A stretch of DNA of 64,000 bases from Membranihabitans marinus (GTDB lineage Bacteria; Bacteroidota; Bacteroidia; Chitinophagales; Saprospiraceae), in the NCBI RefSeq assembly GCF_019802045.1, contig NZ_JAHVHU010000012.1, positions 1 through 64,000 on the forward strand, written 5' to 3'. The position numbers and the translations under genes were made by a program. Numbering within the stretch: position 1 is the stretch's first letter; each line of letters starts with the position of its first letter. Shown here one piece after another: positions 57,154 to 64,000 of the stretch. The notes beneath the pieces were generated by a model. That model did no database searches, had not been told where the DNA came from, and saw nothing but the letters and a program-made list of their open reading frames with translations.

Positions 57154-60024
57154 TCACCCCGCATCGCTCAACAACAACTCCAACTCTTCCCTGATTTCAT
57201 GGTTTTTTTCTGCTGTGAACTTATCTTCCAGTTTTTCCTTGGTTTCCTGGAGCACTTTTTTGGCTACCGGATCATCCATCGTCCCTGTCTTGCGGATCGT
57301 GTATTGTAAGATCAATGGCTGTTCTGCCTCCATCGCCATTTGCATCGCCCGCTCTACATCCAGATCAATCAACGGTTCAAATGCGTACCAGTTCATCAAT
57401 GGTAAGTTGTGATCGTTGACATCGGCATAGTGACTGCACAACCCGGCGACGATGTCCCACCGGTCTTCCGGAGCCATGCGTTGGGCAGCAGAATTGACAT
57501 ACAGTCGGACCAGAGCGCTGTTGTCTGCACTGGCCATTTCAGTGATTTTGTCCAGAGCGCCGTCTGGAAGTGATTTGTCCTCCATCATCAGCTGGATCGC
57601 CCAGCTTCGCAGGTATTCACTCTCATGGTCCAATAAGGCCACCAGATCCTCATCAGACAGTCCACCGGTAACATGTAGCGTCCACAGTGCTCTTAGCTTG
57701 CGGGTAATGTCCGGATTGTCATTGAGAATACTTTTCAAAGCCGCGTATACCTCCGGACTGCCTCCCCGATCCTGAAGAAGGAGCCGGGATTGACGGACAT
57801 ACCATTCGTTCGATTCCAGCTGGTACTCCACCAGTTCGGCATCTGTCTTCTCCGACAAATCAATGGTCACAAATTGGTCCTCTTCGTGGCTGATTTTGAA
57901 AATCCGGCCGAGGGTTTTATCGTGGACATCGGGGTTGGGGCTGTGGCACTGGTTTTTGTCATACCAGTCAATTGCGTACATGGACCCACCGGGTGCAAAC
58001 CGGTAGTCCAGCCATTGAGACCAGGCGTCATTGGTGATGATAAAATCTTTGCCATGCGTGGCCGTATAACCCGATCCGTCCCTGTTCAGGACATCCGCAT
58101 TGGTTCGGTACCCGTGAATGTTATTCATCACCAGGTTGTTGCGCAATTCTTCTGGCCAGTGGTCAGCTCCCTGCAGAAAGGTCGCTCCGGAATGGGCGTG
58201 ACCGCCCCCAGCGGATGCAGACCGGAAGTTCCCCGCATGGGGACCATTGTTACCGACCCAGTGCACATGATCTGCGATGGTTTTGATATCGTCATAGGTG
58301 TACGGATTGAAGTGTTTTCCAGCCTGACGGTGGTATCGGGCGCCCTGAATGGCATGAAACAGATGCGGAATCACACACACCGTCATAAAAGCATGACCAT
58401 ACTCATTGAAGTCCACCCCCCACGGATTGCTTGTTCCCCAGGCGAATACTTCAAACTCGTGCCGTGTCGGATGATAGCGCCACAATCCGGCGTTGAGTGG
58501 AACACGATCGGCATCTGGCGTTCCTGGTTTTCCGACCTTGGAATGGGTAAACACCCCATGGTTCCCATACAGCCAGCCATCCGGGCCCCAGATGAAGCTG
58601 TTCAAAGTCTCGTGCGTGTCCTGATAGCCCCAGCCGTCCAGTAGAACTTCGGGTTCTCCGGCCGGGAGGGATCCGCTCTCATCAATGGGAATAAACAGAA
58701 GTTCAGGGGCTGCACCAATCCAGACACCCCCATGTCCTACCTCGATTCCGCTGACCAGGTTCAGTCCTTCATAGAAAATGCTTCGTTTGTCCAGGGTTCC
58801 ATCTCCATTGGTATCTTCGAAAATTAAAATCCGGTCTCTTCCTTGTCCTTCCGGAGCTCTTTGGGGGTAGGTGTGGGCTTCAACCACCCACAACCTTCCG
58901 CGGTAGTCCATCGTAAAAGCGATGGGACGTACGACGTCGGGCTCTGATGCGGCCAGTTGGATCGAAAATCCATCCAGCATTTCCATCGCCTCAATGGCTT
59001 CCTCAGCAGATAATCCGGCGTGTGCTACCACATCTCTGGACGGGAGGATGACAATATCTTCAGGATGCAGTTCATCAATGTAAAACGGACGGGTCTGATG
59101 GAATCGAAAATCATCAAAATTGATGTGGGACCACTTGTTTTCCCGTACGTACGAAATCTTTGTTTTACCGTCTTCCCGATCAATTAACCGGATGAACATA
59201 TGTTGTCCGGTTCGATCGCTCAAATCAACCACTACGGGACGGAACCGCGCACTGTTGTTGCCCGTGATCTCAAAAAACACTTCGTCCGAGTCTGCGTCTA
59301 CCAATTCCACCCGGGTTTCTTTCAATGCACCGCCGGCTACCCGAAAAGCAGCAAATGGTGCTGTGATTTCAAACGACCGGGAGGTTAGGGTTCCGGTGTC
59401 CGCATAGTTCATCGTGCCTCCGCTGGTGACAAAATACTGACCACTGACGTTCAGATCTCTCATGGTTTTTTCGTCATAAATGTCGGTAGCCCGATCCGAT
59501 GAAGGCTGATCCTTAAAGGCTGTTCCGGTAGCGGTCCAGTCTTCCAGTGTGTTGTATTCAAAATCAAAATTCAGATCGTTGCCCTCTGCTACGGGTATCA
59601 CCCCGGCCACTTCACCGGCGGACAACATAGGATCTATAATTTTCATCTGTCCTTCCATAGTTGGTCGATGGCCCGGAATACTGCAGTAATACATGTCATC
59701 TTCTGTAGCTTCGAATTGGATGCTGACCGAGTCGCCTTCATCGAGGATAGCAGCGCTTTGGACCCCGGCTTTTTCCATGGTCACATCGTGGGACATGGTT
59801 TCACCATTGATCATGGTGATGCGGATGTGTTCCCCTTTTAGGGCCCGGAGTACCGGATTGCGTATGCCGTCGATCTCACCGCCTTTGCCGATGTAGCCGG
59901 TCATATAAGCCATCAGATGGTATTCACGATCTATTTCCGGCGTGGATTCTACTTTTGATTCTGTAGTACATTGAAAACAGCACAAACTGAGAAATACAAA
60001 TAATAGAGGTATTAGCTTTTGCAT
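57154..60024 (-). CDS. Cupredoxin / dehydrogenase-like propeller / HEAT protein
   Basis: This 956-residue probable lipoprotein starts with Cys-rich LSLCCFQC. Residues about 35-130 form a cupredoxin domain with a complete type 1 copper site: H79 (SHDV), C114, H119 and M123 in YYCSIPGHRPTMEG. A beta-sandwich of about 170 residues follows (FEYNTLEDWTATGTAF to HINFDDFRFH). Then comes a PVC-type membrane-bound dehydrogenase-like propeller (IAFTMDYRGRLWVVEAHTYP, FIWGPDGWLYGNHGVFTHS, FAPGGSMYAIDWYDKNQ) and HEAT-like helices to the end. The C-terminal CxxCH heme domain of the related protein at 19055 is absent, so copper may replace heme as the electron carrier. Substrate and partner are unknown. It is transcribed toward the Ig-sulfatase gene. 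Confidence 0.9.
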   Translation of the reverse strand: MQKLIPLLFVFLSLCCFQCTTESKVESTPEIDREYHLMAYMTGYIGKGGEIDGIRNPVLRALKGEHIRITMINGETMSHDVTMEKAGVQSAAILDEGDSVSIQFEATEDDMYYCSIPGHRPTMEGQMKIIDPMLSAGEVAGVIPVAEGNDLNFDFEYNTLEDWTATGTAFKDQPSSDRATDIYDEKTMRDLNVSGQYFVTSGGTMNYADTGTLTSRSFEITAPFAAFRVAGGALKETRVELVDADSDEVFFEITGNNSARFRPVVVDLSDRTGQHMFIRLIDREDGKTKISYVRENKWSHINFDDFRFHQTRPFYIDELHPEDIVILPSRDVVAHAGLSAEEAIEAMEMLDGFSIQLAASEPDVVRPIAFTMDYRGRLWVVEAHTYPQRAPEGQGRDRILIFEDTNGDGTLDKRSIFYEGLNLVSGIEVGHGGVWIGAAPELLFIPIDESGSLPAGEPEVLLDGWGYQDTHETLNSFIWGPDGWLYGNHGVFTHSKVGKPGTPDADRVPLNAGLWRYHPTRHEFEVFAWGTSNPWGVDFNEYGHAFMTVCVIPHLFHAIQGARYHRQAGKHFNPYTYDDIKTIADHVHWVGNNGPHAGNFRSASAGGGHAHSGATFLQGADHWPEELRNNLVMNNIHGYRTNADVLNRDGSGYTATHGKDFIITNDAWSQWLDYRFAPGGSMYAIDWYDKNQCHSPNPDVHDKTLGRIFKISHEEDQFVTIDLSEKTDAELVEYQLESNEWYVRQSRLLLQDRGGSPEVYAALKSILNDNPDITRKLRALWTLHVTGGLSDEDLVALLDHESEYLRSWAIQLMMEDKSLPDGALDKITEMASADNSALVRLYVNSAAQRMAPEDRWDIVAGLCSHYADVNDHNLPLMNWYAFEPLIDLDVERAMQMAMEAEQPLILQYTIRKTGTMDDPVAKKVLQETKEKLEDKFTAEKNHEIREELELLLSDAG

Positions 60025-60094
60025 GGAAAGATTAATGATGTGTTAAAAGGCTGAAGTTACAAAATTATTCCATTTGCAAAAGATTTTATAAAAG

Positions 60095-60607
60095 TTATCT
60101 GGTCTTGTTTTTAGACAACCACTCTGGTTTGTTTTGGGGGTGAATCTGATGCTTCCGGGTGTCTTCCCGGGCTAACCATTTGAAATCATCGGTACGCATC
60201 AGATCATCAAATACCCGGCTGATTAATTCGGCTGGTAAAGTGGTTAATTTGCGTGTTTCCAAATCAATAAACCCGCCCATGAGCTCAGTATAATTATGGT
60301 GCGTGCCATCTTTTCCGTAGATGTTGTGCTCAAATTCAAAAAACATCCCATCTTTGGAAAGGCCTTTGAGCTGGAGCGTAACTGTGATGGTTTGACCGGC
60401 GCCAACCTCTCTGAAGTAATGAATGTGTTCATGAAAGATTACAGGGCCTATGTTGAGTCTGACCATATCCTGGTGATCAAAACCATGGCTCATAAGATAA
60501 GCCATGCGGGTGTGGCTCATAAAATTTTGGTAAGCGGAATTGGCTACATGCCGATTGGCATCAAGGTCACTCCAACGGATATCGAAATCTTTCTTAAAGA
60601 GATTCAT
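60095..60607 (-). CDS. Acyl-CoA thioesterase, hotdog fold
   Basis: This 170-residue single-domain hotdog protein is of the 4-hydroxybenzoyl-CoA thioesterase / YbgC type. The opening FDIRWSDLDANRHVANSAYQNFM is the family signature, with the Asp (usually D in DxD/N) as catalytic acid. HEHIHYFREVGAGQTITVTLQL and MFFEFEHNIYGKDG form the central strands. It hydrolyses acyl-CoA in the cytoplasm; chain preference is unknown. It lies 70 bases upstream of the cupredoxin gene on the same strand, but no functional link is obvious. The ATG at 60607 starts directly before the conserved region. Confidence 0.9.
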   Translation of the reverse strand: MNLFKKDFDIRWSDLDANRHVANSAYQNFMSHTRMAYLMSHGFDHQDMVRLNIGPVIFHEHIHYFREVGAGQTITVTLQLKGLSKDGMFFEFEHNIYGKDGTHHNYTELMGGFIDLETRKLTTLPAELISRVFDDLMRTDDFKWLAREDTRKHQIHPQNKPEWLSKNKTR

Positions 60608-61175
60608 AAGTTGTATTGTTTAATTGTATTAGGTGTAGAAGTCGCTTCCATTCAAAACCGTGAAGATAAAGGTCCTAGATTTGAAACACGTACTTTGTTG
60701 CAACTTCTATGAATCAATTGCCCCCGGTGTTCATAAATAAGCCCCTTTGGATAGGGCAATGTCTGTGTTTGACTTTTCGGATAAACATTATTTCTCTTTA
60801 TGTCAAATCGATAAACTCCAAACGGGTCAATGAATATTTTGCTGAGCTATGGTTTGTTTTTGACTTTATTAGTTTAGAATATATTCTTAGGTCGATCGTT
60901 GACTTAATAGTTTGTATATTCATTGAATCATTAAGATGTGAGTGGTTTTGAAAGTTTTACGATACAGTCCTGGCTATTTGGGTTAGCTTTATTTCCTTGA
61001 TTGCGCTCTAAAACGGGTATGAAAAGGTGAAGCTTCAGGTGCAAAATGGTTATAGTCTTAATCTTAAAAATTCTGATTTTCGAAATGATAAATCCACGCT
61101 CACCATTGGATTGAATTGCCGGCTTTTATTTTAGGATCTATAACTTCATTTTCCAATCTTCAATTTTAATATAAA
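60608..61175. other. Intergenic region with an outer-membrane protein remnant
   Basis: About 570 bases. The open frame 60709-60951 (80 codons) shows no signal, motif or family pattern and is probably chance. A 40-codon beta-barrel remnant lies at 61012-61134 and is listed separately. The last bases hold the leader of the deaminase gene. Confidence 0.45.
61012..61134 (+). pseudogene. Remnant of an outer-membrane beta-barrel C-terminus
   Basis: A 40-codon frame between TAA (61009) and TAG (61132) reads NGYEKVKLQVQNGYSLNL, then NSDFRNDKSTLTIGLNCRLLF. Alternating polar and hydrophobic residues and a final aromatic Phe after a TxGLxxRLLF strand are the ending of an outer-membrane barrel protein. 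Nothing upstream continues it (stop at 61009, AT-rich beyond), so it appears to be the last two strands of a deleted gene. Confidence 0.4.
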
Positions 61176-61679
61176 ATGAAAAAGACTGAAACGGATTTAA
61201 CGGATATGGATCAAAAATTCTTACGCCTTTGCTTGAATCTGGCGCGGGAAGCTTTCGAAGCAGGCGATGCCCCTTTTGGTTCTGTCCTGGTGTCGGCAGA
61301 AGGAGCGGTCATTGCCCAAGCTCGTAATCGAAGCAACGAAATCAATGCGCTAGCCCACCCTGAAATTGATCTTGCCCGGTGGGCTTGCGAAAATTTATCG
61401 GAAGAACAGCGAAGGACGGTGACCATGTACACCAGTGGGGAGCATTGTCCCATGTGCTCGGCAGCGCATGGCTGGGCCGGATTGGGCCCCATTGTTTACC
61501 TGAGTTCAGCCCGCCAGTTGGAAGAATGGCGAAAGGATTCTGGAGCACCGGAAGCTCCGATCAATTTCTTTCCGGTCCAATCTGTGGTGTCCGATATAGA
61601 GGTTAGAGGACCGGCAACCGGTGATCTTTTGGAAGAAATCAAATCACTCCAGAAAGCCTATTTCAATAGAGATTTGTAA
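61176..61679 (+). CDS. Nucleoside/cytidine deaminase-type zinc enzyme
   Basis: This 167-residue cytosolic deaminase has zinc motifs H61-P-E63 (LAHPEIDLARWA) and C91-P-M-C94 (SGEHCPMCSAAHGWAGLG). Pro instead of the usual Ala in H-A-E, and His-Cys-Pro-Met-Cys instead of P-C-xx-C, are family variants. GDAPFGSVLVSAEG marks the guanine/cytosine/tRNA-adenosine deaminase (MafB19-like) superfamily. The proposed reaction is hydrolytic deamination of a purine or pyrimidine base or nucleoside; the substrate is not fixed by the motifs. It is a single gene, unrelated to the nearby glycan genes. Confidence 0.9.
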   Translation: MKKTETDLTDMDQKFLRLCLNLAREAFEAGDAPFGSVLVSAEGAVIAQARNRSNEINALAHPEIDLARWACENLSEEQRRTVTMYTSGEHCPMCSAAHGWAGLGPIVYLSSARQLEEWRKDSGAPEAPINFFPVQSVVSDIEVRGPATGDLLEEIKSLQKAYFNRDL

Positions 61680-61998
61680 ACCGCGAATTTTTGTTCTTGA
61701 ATGATGTGTTTTTTCGATCTCAGGGAAGGTGTATGTGGTTAGCGTCGAACACTAAGCCACTAAAATTTGTATTACCAGTTTTATATTTATAAGCAGAGTA
61801 CAGAAATTCACTCTAAAAGTCCGCTTGTCGGACGGTAAATAGTGAGGTATTAGCTTGCAAGTCCCATTAGGGACGATACTTTTACCCAGATAAATTTTGT
61901 TTCGATTGCTTTAATGTGATGTGGTCTTCACGCAATCTCCGAACATCGGGATTGTTTTGTATAAAACCGTTTTTACGAAGCAAACTCATTCGTCGGTT
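61680..61998. other. Intergenic region with a pair of hairpins
   Basis: About 320 bases between the deaminase and the minus-strand VWA gene (convergent). Apart from the two REP-like hairpins (61819-61874), no gene or clear terminator is seen. Confidence 0.5.
61819..61874. repeat. Pair of REP-like GTCC...GGAC hairpins
   Basis: Two related stem-loops: GTCCG, loop CTTGT, CGGAC (61819-61833), and GTCCC, loop ATTA, GGGAC (61861-61874). Both are preceded by A residues and followed by a G/GA plus TA, so they look like two diverged copies of one element, 42 bases apart. Palindromes of this kind between convergent genes are typical of dispersed REP-type repeats. Confidence 0.55.
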
Positions 61999-63102
61999 CT
62001 ATCGCTCCAGTGCCTTTTTCAAAGCCTCCGGAAACTGGTCGGGTGAAGATGAATAGCAGGGGATTCCGGCGTGGGTAAGTTGAGCAGCCAGTGGTTTGTT
62101 GTACCGGATTTTTCCTTCGTTTTGCATGGATAATATACAGTGTATTTTTACTCCTTCTTTCTGAAGCTCCCGCATTTTATCGTAAACGCCTTCGTCCGTC
62201 CGGTTATCATAGAGATCACTAATCAAAAACAGGTAGGTATCATCCGGGTTTTTTATATTCTCATGGATGTATCTGAGTGTTTTGCGGATATTTGTTCCAC
62301 CGCCCAGATGGATATGGAAAAGTAAATTCACGATGTCGTCCAGGTGGTCGGATAGATCGGCTACCTCATGGTCAAATACGATGAGACGGGTTTCTATCGT
62401 CCTGATGTGCGCCATAATGGATGCGATGATGGCTGAATAGATCATGGATTCCATCATGCTGCCGCTGGAGTCAACGGCTAAAATCAAATTTGGAAATCCC
62501 TGTCGTTTTCGTTCGTACCCATATTTGTTTTTTATAATAATAGACTGAAGATCCGACTGATAGTGGCGCAAATTGCGCTTTATGGTTTTCGGCCAATCAA
62601 TATCCTGTTTTCTTGGAAAAGTAGTAGGGTTCCCTTTGTTGCTGAGATGATTCAATGTGTTTTGCAGAGCCCAGTGGATTTTATCTTCGATTTCTGCGGC
62701 GTATTGCCGGACGAGGGAGTGGATATCATCCATGCGATCCGGCGGAATCTGGTCTTTCAGCTCCAAAATGGTGCGGATCAAATCAATGTCCGGCGTCAGT
62801 GAATCAAATACTTCCTTTTCAAATAAAAGGGATCCTATTTGCATTTTTTCGATCGCCTCTTTTTGTAAGAATAGCGTTTGATTTTTTGGGAAAAGTTCCC
62901 GAATGTCCCGGAGCCATTCATTGAGCTGTGGACGGGATCTTTTCAGCAGATCATTCTCCGTTTGATCGAAAAGGAGGGAGAGGGTGCGATCTGTTTTTTT
63001 TGCATTTTCATCCAGCTCTACCTCATCGGTGGTCTCCGCTTCGGGTCCCAGGATGAGTCGCCACTTTCGGACCAGTTCGGTGTCTTGTACTGAGTCAGTC
63101 AC
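61999..63102 (-). CDS. VWA (CoxE-like) domain protein
   Basis: This 367-residue cytosolic protein has a C-terminal von Willebrand A domain with a full MIDAS site: D211, S213 and S215 in AVDSSGSM, the Thr in GGGTNIRKTL and the Asp in LISDLYDN. The N-terminal 200 residues (ELVRKWRLILGPEAE, PQLNEWLRDIRELFPKNQTLFLQKEAIEKM) match the VWA protein that usually ends a four- or five-gene operon with a MoxR-type AAA+ ATPase, SWIM zinc-finger protein and DUF5682 protein. None of those partners is present in this window, so the gene is either solitary or the operon has been split. The start codon is GTG at 63102. Confidence 0.88.
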   Translation of the reverse strand: MTDSVQDTELVRKWRLILGPEAETTDEVELDENAKKTDRTLSLLFDQTENDLLKRSRPQLNEWLRDIRELFPKNQTLFLQKEAIEKMQIGSLLFEKEVFDSLTPDIDLIRTILELKDQIPPDRMDDIHSLVRQYAAEIEDKIHWALQNTLNHLSNKGNPTTFPRKQDIDWPKTIKRNLRHYQSDLQSIIIKNKYGYERKRQGFPNLILAVDSSGSMMESMIYSAIIASIMAHIRTIETRLIVFDHEVADLSDHLDDIVNLLFHIHLGGGTNIRKTLRYIHENIKNPDDTYLFLISDLYDNRTDEGVYDKMRELQKEGVKIHCILSMQNEGKIRYNKPLAAQLTHAGIPCYSSSPDQFPEALKKALER

Positions 63103-63111
63103 TGGAGAACC

Positions 63112-63366
63112 TTATCGTTTTTTAGTATGTCGGAAGAAAGCACGCAGCCAAAGAAGGAGGAAAGCACCGACGACAGCCGTGACCAGTGAACCCCAGGTGC
63201 CGGTGGATTGCATGCCGAGTAACCGAAAGACAAAGCCTCCTACAATACCGCCAGCTATACCCAGAACGATATTGATCAGTAATCCGGAACCAGAGCCTTT
63301 CCACATGAGGCTGGCTATCCAGCCCGCGATGCCTCCGATAATAATCCAACCTAAAATTTTAAACAT
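63112..63366 (-). CDS. GlsB/YeaQ/YmgE-family small membrane protein
   Basis: This 84-residue protein has three predicted membrane helices and a glycine-rich pattern (GWIIIGGIAGWIASLMWKG, LLINIVLGIAGGIVGGFVFRLLG, LVTAVVGAFLLLWL). It is typical of the transglycosylase-associated / GlsB family, which is often induced by envelope or general stress. It lies 9 bases upstream of the VWA gene on the same strand, so the two are probably co-transcribed. The precise function of the family is unknown. Confidence 0.9.
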   Translation of the reverse strand: MFKILGWIIIGGIAGWIASLMWKGSGSGLLINIVLGIAGGIVGGFVFRLLGMQSTGTWGSLVTAVVGAFLLLWLRAFFRHTKKR

Positions 63367-63669
63367 GATCGAGACAATGATTTATTGAACCTGTAAAATA
63401 GTAAAAAAGATTTAATTGATCGCATTCAGATATGGTGGCTATGAGCCGGATGTGGAATTTTGGACGCCGCGCTAGATGTTAAAATTTAGCTTTAGTATAG
63501 AATAAGTTGGAAAATTAATAAGGAAATCATAAATTGTGTACGTAACCGAAATTCAAATTTTGTATTAATTAGGTTTTTTGGGGAGTCTTATTATAAGATT
63601 ACAGACGGATGAAAACGTGTGAAGATGTATGATTCTGTATGCTCTGACGTATAATAAATTTTAATAATT
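63367..63669. other. Intergenic region upstream of the third SusC
   Basis: About 300 bases, AT-rich, with a few T-runs. It must hold divergent promoters for the GlsB-like gene and the SusC gene. No sigma/FecR pair is present next to this SusC, unlike PULs A and B. Confidence 0.5.
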
Positions 63670-64000
63670 ATGGAATATTCAACCACTTTCAGTTGGAAGA
63701 GTTTTTTGATTTTGTGTGTTTTGTTAACGTTAACGGCGCACGGGAAGGGTCATGAGCATCACTTCAAAGATCTTGTTTCATTTCCGGCCATTGATGTAAA
63801 GGGCATCGTTACGGACCAGCAAGGGCAGCCACTGATCGGTGTCAATGTGTTGGTCAAAGGAACAACCAAAGGAACCTCCACCGATTTTGATGGAAATTTT
63901 ACCCTGTCGGATGTGGAAGAAAATGCCACCCTCGTTTTTTCCTACATCGGTTATCAGACCCTGGAAGTGGAGCTTGAAGGAAGAAGTTCCTTGCTGGTCG
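63670..64000 (+). CDS. SusC-family transporter, N-terminal part (runs off window)
   Basis: From ATG at 63670 the frame is open to the end of the window (110 codons). It begins with a signal peptide (SFLILCVLLTLTAHGK), then goes straight into a CarboxypepD_reg-like domain (VKGIVTDQQGQPLIGVNVLV, GTSTDFDGNFTLSDVEENAT). This copy is nearly the same as the matching domain of the two SusC proteins in PULs A and B, but no STN domain precedes it. It is therefore a transporter of the non-signalling type and should not need its own sigma/FecR pair. The rest, and its expected SusD partner, lie beyond the right edge. Confidence 0.92.
   Translation, partial: MEYSTTFSWKSFLILCVLLTLTAHGKGHEHHFKDLVSFPAIDVKGIVTDQQGQPLIGVNVLVKGTTKGTSTDFDGNFTLSDVEENATLVFSYIGYQTLEVELEGRSSLLV

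Noticed and set aside
57790-58644. Long open frame of 284 codons on the plus strand
   Set aside because: It lies entirely opposite the 956-residue cupredoxin/dehydrogenase-like gene, has no start signal, and its protein shows no family pattern; it is a shadow of the real gene.
60709-60951. 80-codon open frame between thioesterase and deaminase genes
   Set aside because: AT-rich, no ribosome-binding context, no domain, and low-complexity hydrophobic end; likely chance.
1-64000. CRISPR array, tRNA, rRNA, insertion sequence or integrase
   Set aside because: I found no direct-repeat/spacer pattern, no cloverleaf with a conserved TTC arm, and no transposase or recombinase protein motifs on either strand by eye; a computed search (tRNAscan, ISfinder) would settle it.

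Overview
The window comes from a member of the Bacteroidota. It carries two complete SusC/SusD pairs, each preceded by a divergent ECF sigma factor / FecR anti-sigma pair, plus the start of a third SusC at the right edge. It also holds a DUF5916 barrel gene, many lipoprotein signals, Tat-exported Gfo/Idh/MocA oxidoreductases and a large set of formylglycine-type sulfatases. A marine or saline Saprospirales/Cytophagales-like lineage is plausible, but that is inference. I saw no tRNA, rRNA, CRISPR array, transposase or prophage gene.

Layout. (1) 0.4-8.2 kb is a worn accessory region: a neutral-ceramidase-like gene, a DUF1080 lipoprotein, and a second ceramidase-like gene cut off and joined to a DUF5916 gene that has lost its N-terminus and an internal block. 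A frameshifted GT2 glycosyltransferase and an N-terminally shortened membrane protein follow on the minus strand. (2) 8.6-11.2 kb holds a cytosolic Gfo/Idh/MocA enzyme, a gene-poor stretch with a lipoprotein remnant and four regularly spaced hairpins, and a 2OG-Fe(II) oxygenase. (3) 11.2-28.4 kb is polysaccharide utilization locus (PUL) A: sigma, FecR, SusC, SusD, DUF1080, a PVC-type heme-c dehydrogenase-like protein, a secreted protein made of three 99-residue repeats, a PKD lipoprotein, a GH5 lipoprotein and two Tat-type Gfo/Idh/MocA enzymes. (4) 28.6-53.3 kb is PUL B: sigma, FecR, SusC, SusD, four sulfatases, an alginate-lyase-like toroid protein, a frameshifted beta-helix protein, a purple-acid-phosphatase-like enzyme with a partner lipoprotein, a Gfo/Idh/MocA enzyme, a DUF6807 protein, a heparinase II/III-like lyase and a methyltransferase. 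(5) 53.4-64 kb is mixed: a small membrane protein, a truncated sulfatase, a sulfatase fused to an Ig-like domain, a cupredoxin/dehydrogenase-like/HEAT protein, a thioesterase, a deaminase, a lone VWA protein, a GlsB/YeaQ-type membrane protein and a partial SusC.

How the genes may work together. PUL B looks built for a sulfated, uronic-acid-containing polysaccharide. SusC/D would import it, sulfatases would desulfate it, and two polysaccharide-lyase-like enzymes plus a beta-helix protein would cut it. PUL A has only one recognisable glycoside hydrolase (GH5) but is rich in redox parts: DUF1080, exported Gfo/Idh/MocA enzymes and a CxxCH heme protein. That set fits oxidative (3-keto) cleavage of glycosides outside the cytoplasm. 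The exact substrates cannot be read from sequence. No sulfatase-maturing enzyme, sugar transporter or cytosolic uronate pathway is encoded here, so those functions must lie elsewhere.

Several genes are broken. Two single-base frameshifts, one of them in a T7 run, could be sequencing or assembly errors. The ceramidase/DUF5916 junction and the truncated sulfatase look like real deletions or misassembly.
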